Shown here piece after piece: positions 61,956 through 64,000 of a stretch of DNA of 64,000 bases. How positions within the stretch are numbered: the first letter of the stretch is position 1; each line of letters begins with the position of its first letter. Position numbers and translations under genes: made by a program. The notes beneath the pieces were generated by a model that did not search any database, was not told the origin of the DNA, and worked only from the letters and a program-made list of their open reading frames with translations. The stretch spans positions 248,001-312,000 of the forward strand of contig NZ_JAFCKJ010000003.1 in NCBI RefSeq assembly GCF_018130465.1, written 5' to 3'. The DNA comes from Bradyrhizobium canariense (lineage in GTDB: Bacteria > Pseudomonadota > Alphaproteobacteria > Rhizobiales > Xanthobacteraceae).

Positions 61956-63365
61956 TCATGGCTGCTTGGCTCCACTTCCCGATGCCCCAGGACTCGGCGG
62001 AGGCCCTGGTGCCGGTCCGGTCTGGCCCTTCTGGTCGCCTTCGCTGCTCTTGCGCTTGGCGCGGAACTCGCCGTCCTTGTCTTGTCCGTCCTTCTGGCCG
62101 TCTTTGGCGCCATCCTTCTTCTGACCATCCGGCCCGCGCGAGCGCTTGCGCGGCGCGAGATCGGCCGAGGGGGTCTGGTCGTCGCGGCCGATGACCACCT
62201 TGGAGCCGTCGGACAGATTGGCAAAGCCTGTGGTGACGACCTTGTCGGTCGCCGACAGGCCGCTGGCGATGACGGCGTCATGCTCGTTCTGCTGCGTCAC
62301 CGTCACCGGCTTGGCCGAGACGACATTGTCCTCGCCGATGACATAGCTGAAGGTTCCGATCGGTCCGCGCTGCACGGCCGAGGTCGGCACCACCAGCGCT
62401 TGCTTCAAGGTCTCGACCTTGAGACGGACATTGACGAACTGGCCCGGCCAGAGCTGGTAGTTGGTGTTGGGGAATTCGGCTTTGAGCTTGAGCGTGCCGG
62501 TGGTCTGGTCGACCTGGTTGTCGATGCCGGTGAGCTTGCCGGTGTCGATCACGGTGAGGCCGTCATTGCCGAACACGTCGACCGCGAGCGTGCCCTTCGA
62601 CGCGGCGGCGTTGACCCGCATGATCTGCTGCTGCGGCAGGCTGAACCACACCGCGATCGGCTGCAATTGCGTGATGACGACGAGGCCCGTGGTGTCGGAG
62701 GCGTGGATGATGTTGCCCTGGTCGACCTGGCGCAGGCCGGCGCGGCCCGAGAGCGGCGCCACGATCTTGGTGTAGCTCAGCGTCGCCGCCGCATTGTCGA
62801 TCGCGGCCTGGTCGGCCTTCACCAGGGCCTCGGTCTGCGCGACCAGCGCGCGCTGGGTGTCGGCCTGCTGCTTGGATCCGGCGTTGGACGCCGCGAGCTG
62901 CTCGTAGCGTGTAAGGTCGATACGCTGGTTGGCGAGCTGGGCCTGATCCTGCGCCTTCTTGGCAACGGCCTGGTCATACGTCGCTTGATAGAGCGCCGGG
63001 TCGATCTCGCCGACCACGTCGCCCTTCTTGACGTCCTGTCCCTCGGTGAAATTGACCGCGATCAGCTTGCCGTCGACCTGCGAGCGCACGGTCACGGTGT
63101 TGAGCGCGCGGATCGCGCCGACGCCGTCGAGATAAACTGGAACGTCCTGGATGCGGGGCGTCGCCGCCAGCACCGGTACCGGCAGATCCGGCCGCTGATT
63201 GCGGCCGTTCGCCTGCTGCGGCTGCTGGTGCCAGGTGGTCCAGCCGTAGTAGCCGAGCCCGCCGAGGATCGCGAGCGTGATCAGGGTCATGACGAAGCCG
63301 CGCCCGCGCGACTTCTTCGCCGTTCCCTCCTTCGCGCCCTGCTTCGCATCCGGCTTAAAGAGCAT
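61956..63365 (-). CDS. mdtA: RND periplasmic adaptor, MdtA-like
   Basis: 469 residues. One N-terminal membrane anchor (GFVMTLITLAILGGLGYYGW), a lipoyl/hairpin region ('VTVRSQVDGKLIAVNFTEGQDVKKGDVVGEIDPALYQATYDQAVAKK') and beta-barrel domains ('GLVVITQLQPIAVWFSLPQQQI', 'DTGKLTGIDNQVDQTTGTLKLKAEFPN'). The last ~75 residues are an unusual tail of repeated Lys/Asp/Gly and then Pro/Gly ('KKDGAKDGQKDGQDKDGEF'), longer than in E. coli MdtA. ATG 63365 overlaps the upstream outer-membrane factor gene by 11 bases. Confidence 0.93.
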   Translation of the reverse strand: MLFKPDAKQGAKEGTAKKSRGRGFVMTLITLAILGGLGYYGWTTWHQQPQQANGRNQRPDLPVPVLAATPRIQDVPVYLDGVGAIRALNTVTVRSQVDGKLIAVNFTEGQDVKKGDVVGEIDPALYQATYDQAVAKKAQDQAQLANQRIDLTRYEQLAASNAGSKQQADTQRALVAQTEALVKADQAAIDNAAATLSYTKIVAPLSGRAGLRQVDQGNIIHASDTTGLVVITQLQPIAVWFSLPQQQIMRVNAAASKGTLAVDVFGNDGLTVIDTGKLTGIDNQVDQTTGTLKLKAEFPNTNYQLWPGQFVNVRLKVETLKQALVVPTSAVQRGPIGTFSYVIGEDNVVSAKPVTVTQQNEHDAVIASGLSATDKVVTTGFANLSDGSKVVIGRDDQTPSADLAPRKRSRGPDGQKKDGAKDGQKDGQDKDGEFRAKRKSSEGDQKGQTGPAPGPPPSPGASGSGAKQP

Positions 63366-64000
63366 TGACCGGTTTCTCCATCCTCGGCTCCCAGCCGCCG
63401 CCGAGCGCCTGATACAGGCTGACGATAGCAAGAAGGCGGGCAAGTTGCGCCTGTGACAGCGCGTCTTCCGCCTGGAACAGGGTCAGTTGGGTGTTGAGCA
63501 CGGTGACGATGTCGGCGGTGCCGGCGCGCAATTGCTGCTCGGAGAGATCGAAGGCGCGGCGCGAGGCGGTCAGGACATCACGCTGCAATTGCAGCTTGAT
63601 CGTGGTCTGCTTGATCGAGAACAGCGCATTGTCGACGTCGGCAAACGACTGGATGATGGTCTTGCGGTAGGTCTGGAGCAATTCGTCCTGCCGCGCCTTG
63701 GCAAATTCGAAATTGCCGAGGATCTTGCCGCCGTCGAAGATCGGCTGCGTCGCGCTGCCGACGAGCTGGAAGAAGGCCGCATGCGGCTGGAACAGCGAGA
63801 CCAGGGCCGAGCTCTGATAGCCGCCATTGCCCGTGAGCTGGATGGTCGGAAAGAACTGCGCGCGGGCATTGCCGACGTTCGCGGTCGCGGAGGCGAGCTG
63901 GGCCTCCTGCCGACGAATGTCGGGCCGCTGCGTCAGGAGCTCCGACGGAAGGCCGGGCGTCACGCGGGGAATCGCGATCCGGTTCAGCGAGCCGCCGAGC
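63355..64000 (-). CDS. Outer-membrane efflux factor (NodT family), N-terminus missing
   Basis: The 3' 214 codons of an OprM/NodT-like lipoprotein channel; the start is beyond the right edge. Landmarks: 'PGLPSELLTQRPDIRRQEAQLASATANVGNARAQFFPTIQLTGNGGYQSS' (NodT hallmark), 'QPIFDGGKILGNFEFAKARQDELLQTYRKTIIQSFADVDNAL' and 'LTLFQAEDALSQAQLARLLAIVSLYQALGGGW'. It would complete the tripartite pump with the adaptor and the two RND proteins downstream; in this operon the channel gene comes first. Confidence 0.93.
   Translation of the reverse strand, partial: LGGSLNRIAIPRVTPGLPSELLTQRPDIRRQEAQLASATANVGNARAQFFPTIQLTGNGGYQSSALVSLFQPHAAFFQLVGSATQPIFDGGKILGNFEFAKARQDELLQTYRKTIIQSFADVDNALFSIKQTTIKLQLQRDVLTASRRAFDLSEQQLRAGTADIVTVLNTQLTLFQAEDALSQAQLARLLAIVSLYQALGGGWEPRMEKPVNAL

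Overview
The window looks like chromosomal DNA of a Bradyrhizobium-type alphaproteobacterium. It is GC-rich with strong GC3 bias, and it carries the Rhizobiales dusB-ntrB-ntrC-ntrY-ntrX-hfq-hflX block, a fused ispDF, popZ, a pcm-tolC-popZ-valS run, two tRNA genes and several palindromic intergenic repeats typical of this group. Genus-level assignment is inference from gene content and order; no search was run. Almost all of the window is densely coding. The many long antisense reading frames are shadows produced by the base composition.

Layout. 1-9.8 kb is mixed metabolism and transport: a partial secreted protein, a DUF6894-like small protein, a PepSY membrane protein, a cupin, a MetNI-type ABC importer, a DASS anion symporter, an enoyl-CoA hydratase, an outer-membrane barrel protein and a cobalt-type nitrile hydratase operon (alpha, beta, accessory). 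9.9-13.4 kb holds queC, mazG, hflX and hfq. 13.6-21.6 kb is the nitrogen-regulation locus, read leftwards. 21.8-24.1 kb holds ispDF, a CinA/PncC-type amidase and a GFA-family gene broken by a frameshift. 25.0-30.2 kb is a six-gene respiratory operon encoding a B-type (ba3-like) haem-copper oxidase with three multihaem c-type cytochromes and a tiny membrane subunit. 30.3-39 kb holds ratA/COQ10-like, lipA, a 3-methyladenine glycosylase, valS, popZ, tolC and pcm. 39.4-43.8 kb has tRNA-Asn, a small secreted protein and a flotillin operon (pspA-like fusion, yqiJ-like, yqiK-like). 44.8-51.5 kb is an amide-utilisation operon: solute-binding protein, fused permease-ATPase, an acetamidase, a second acetamidase fused in frame to an AraC-family regulator, and RidA. 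51.9-55.6 kb holds small proteins, tRNA-Cys, an ABC-2 export pair and a DTW protein. 55.7-64 kb is an MdtABC-like RND efflux operon with its outer-membrane factor running off the right edge.

Most unusual points. (1) The first gene of the flotillin operon encodes about 165 residues that resemble the N-terminal domain of IS200/IS605 OrfB/TnpB, joined in frame to a PspA-sized coiled-coil domain; a strong Shine-Dalgarno and ATG at the junction suggest that a 222-residue PspA could also be made alone. (2) A single reading frame joins an AraC-type transcription factor to an acetamidase, next to a stand-alone paralogue and a dedicated ABC importer, which looks like a self-contained amide sensing, uptake and hydrolysis system. 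(3) A ~575-bp dispersed repeat occurs twice in opposite orientation about 20 kb apart. (4) A GFA-family gene has a one-base frameshift downstream of a triplicated ribosome-binding-site repeat. (5) An ABC-2 permease gene appears to lack any ATG/GTG/TTG for its full N-terminus, with an ATT codon behind a good Shine-Dalgarno.
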